Shown one piece after another: positions 6,901 to 7,475 of a stretch of 7,475 nt of DNA. Each line of letters begins with the position of its first letter. The stretch's first letter is position 1. Position numbers and translations under genes: made by a program. The notes under the pieces were generated by a model. It made no database searches. It saw only the letters and a list, made by a program, of their open reading frames with translations, and had not been told where the DNA came from. This stretch comes from Planctomycetota bacterium (lineage in GTDB: Bacteria > Planctomycetota > PUPC01 > JACPCR01), in assembly GCA_030740295.1 (NCBI GenBank), contig JASLXP010000726.1, positions 1 to 7,475 of the forward strand, read 5' to 3'.

Positions 6901-7475
6901 CTGCCGGCAGATTACCAAACGGTCTGGAAAGAGCTGAACACAGCCGGTACGGTGCATTCCATTGACTACTCGCTGAAGACTGATGCTGAAAAGAAAACGC
7001 AGCACACATTCACTGCATCACTGAAAGACGGCAGCCTTACATACCAGCGATTCCCTCTTCCACTGTCAGACCTGACTGGAACGTTCAAATGGGAAAATGG
7101 GGAAATGAAAGTCGACGATCTGGAGGGTAAGAGTTTCGGAAAACCTATTAAAGCAAATGCCCGATTCTCAGATGGCGCTATGAATGTTGAGCTGGATGCA
7201 TCAGGCCAGTCATTCGGAAAAAAACTATATGACGCTCTGCCTGCAACCGTGCAGGCATTTTACAAAGATGTCTCTCCGACAGGGGACCTTGATTTTTCCG
7301 TAAAAGTTGAATCCAAGTGGGATGCGGTCAGCAGTCAGGCCAAATTTGCCACCGAAATCGAATTAAAGAACGTGGTAGCCAGCACGGGCACAGATTTGAA
7401 GGATATGTTTGGCGTCCTGAGACTGAAGGGCGCAGTTTACGGCGAGGAATTAGTAAGCATGGACGGCACGGCAGA
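3994..7475 (+). CDS. Giant AsmA-like envelope protein with about 115-residue repeats (3' partial)
   Basis: One frame runs without a stop from the ATG at 3994 to the window end, giving 1160 codons of a longer protein. The start is uncertain: no clear Shine-Dalgarno is seen, and GTG at 3997 or 4039 is also possible. Residues 33-55 form a membrane helix (GFFFLTLILCAHLYFLLSFF), giving a short cytoplasmic tail and a large periplasmic part. Residues 59-140 resemble the AsmA N-terminus (VEIADVRLSF, then QVDPWQLIRGQLSFRNIELH). A polar Ser/Pro/Arg linker spans about 148-171. From about residue 255 the protein is a series of beta-rich repeats of about 115 residues. AsmA-family proteins such as TamB, YhdP and YdbH are thought to form long hydrophobic grooves that move phospholipids between inner and outer membranes. 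A similar role is inferred here from architecture, not close identity. The 40-nt gap allows cotranscription with the LarA-like gene, but a functional link is not apparent. G+C is visibly lower than in the upstream genes. Confidence 0.82.
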   Translation, partial: MVKPGQRIISSGPLFVLKSSHHPAVRIEKTRILRGFFFLTLILCAHLYFLLSFFFSPYRVQQALERQLRAQVEIADVRLSFPDLLVLEGVLSKMESGARPWFKTERIQVQVDPWQLIRGQLSFRNIELHNPELVWNLAERPAFLGPKVRKRVSADDTGKSGAPRPSSRPASQLLHDITIIGGAVTFTSVPGFDESEPVRLDGISAKISRIRGLHRGLRITGDISNSWMARCGYRLDIDERENTVRADINMTEVAISNELKSRIPLVWQEKLKPFELRGQFNVNLGFLFNWKSRKPEDIALRVDFLNCSAVVKNIPHKINELPYPVTEIRGRLQTDGEDFLLQNIQARIGETEVEISGHRLRSGLEKEDSWFISVKGLPLNDAWAEAVRKDPGIDRTWRDLNLSGVSDAQLKLTHTGSAGLRAQLDFQSDDLHVLPKYFKYPTQVTNGRMEFDGKQLLVKGIECISGEMRTIVNGSLVPGKNGSRQLEFTLMNVVLDDALRSALEYTPSGKNKVDRQRLWDLISPTGKMNGEYVFSRIDGKKSFGLKFKGVHGKVTYEKFPLQVKIHSGEAQWANQKFVLKDVHASHEKSPIKISGSFSPKKPVEGDRVSITAERLSLGQELKAALLPNIQKFWEQLSPRGTTNASADLLGVKDGGWRYKMALDSEQMQIAYEKFPCATKVKACNVEWDKTKLSFTNGKLEAFGADVLFSGDISLMPDGSSRLRFEFNEMSLESGFQKYLPTEANKFLNQFNLKGKVDGDLEISYGKNTPATFSLQVRGKGATVAYRALPMPVQLESAHLTWGHTGFELKQLIGKTGEGIVNVAAMVPLTAGEHAQVDLKATDVTLSETLRNALPSGARTAWDNFQPKGRADLDAKIEWKSGQQAKSLYSVTVGCKDISAKFKHFPAPMSGLNGKLTFTPGRLAMPKLTGMTRKSLLTIEGTVEWAGNSVNPNLIIHAEDIPLDNHFFELLPADYQTVWKELNTAGTVHSIDYSLKTDAEKKTQHTFTASLKDGSLTYQRFPLPLSDLTGTFKWENGEMKVDDLEGKSFGKPIKANARFSDGAMNVELDASGQSFGKKLYDALPATVQAFYKDVSPTGDLDFSVKVESKWDAVSSQAKFATEIELKNVVASTGTDLKDMFGVLRLKGAVYGEELVSMDGTA
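4750..7475 (+). repeat. Tandem protein-level repeats (about 115 residues each) in the AsmA-like gene
   Basis: Two motifs alternate along the protein. Motif A is an LP-like stretch, a W (or L/Y), then L-x-P-x-G, as in LLPNIQKFWEQLSPRG. Its aromatic position falls at residues 267, 397, 519, 633, 747 (Leu), 861, 978 and 1090 (Tyr). Motif B is Y-x-x-F-P-x-x-V/L, as in YEKFPLQV, YEKFPCATKV and YQRFPLPL. Its Pro falls at 324, 441, 560, 675, 789, 905 and 1021. The A-to-A steps are 130, 122, 114, 114, 114, 117 and 112, and the B-to-B steps are 114-119. The copies share little DNA identity by eye, so the array is old. The eighth copy lacks a clear motif B before the window ends. Confidence 0.8.

Noticed and set aside
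1..7475. Search for tRNA, rRNA, CRISPR arrays, insertion sequences and riboswitches.
   Set aside because: No direct DNA repeats, terminal inverted repeats, transposase-like frames or recognisable structured RNA were seen; the intergenic gaps are too short to hold most of these.

Overview
The window holds five protein genes, all on the + strand. The first is cut by the left edge and the last by the right edge. The gaps between them are short (163, 104, 101 and 40 nt), and none contains a convincing terminator. The proteins point to a Gram-negative bacterium: a Tat-exported Fe-S protein, a Sec-exported flavoprotein and an AsmA-like envelope protein. The combination of an NapH/NapG-type polyferredoxin, an FMN_bind protein, a DUF3299 protein and a very large AsmA-like repeat protein suggests the Planctomycetota/Verrucomicrobiota/Lentisphaerota (PVC) group. 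That placement is inference, since no phylogenetic marker is present. Spot counts of single 60-base lines give about 60% G+C in the fourth gene and about 48% near the end of the fifth.

Bases 1-1927 form an extracytoplasmic electron-transfer module. The first gene (1-801) is the C-terminal part of a polyferredoxin. It has a twin-arginine motif well inside the protein, followed by four cysteine quartets that would hold four [4Fe-4S] clusters. The second (965-1927) is a secreted protein with TPR-like helices and a C-terminal FMN_bind domain carrying a clear covalent flavinylation site. The natural reading is that electrons pass from a membrane NapH-like part, through the exported Fe-S clusters, to the FMN protein. 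The third gene (2032-2607) is a membrane-anchored DUF3299 protein with a Cys-Cys motif, which may belong to the same module.

Bases 2709-3953 encode a LarA-superfamily enzyme (nickel-pincer-cofactor racemase/epimerase type). Its candidate catalytic and metal-binding residues have nearly the same spacing as in lactate racemase. The substrate cannot be told from the sequence, and no cofactor-synthesis genes are in view.

Bases 3994-7475 are one uninterrupted reading frame of 1160 codons with no stop. It has an N-terminal membrane anchor and an AsmA-like start, then a regular array of about 115-residue repeats with two signature motifs per repeat. It resembles the repeating-beta-groove (AsmA/TamB/YhdP) proteins thought to carry lipids between membranes. 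The repeat array and the internal Tat signal are the most striking features of the window.
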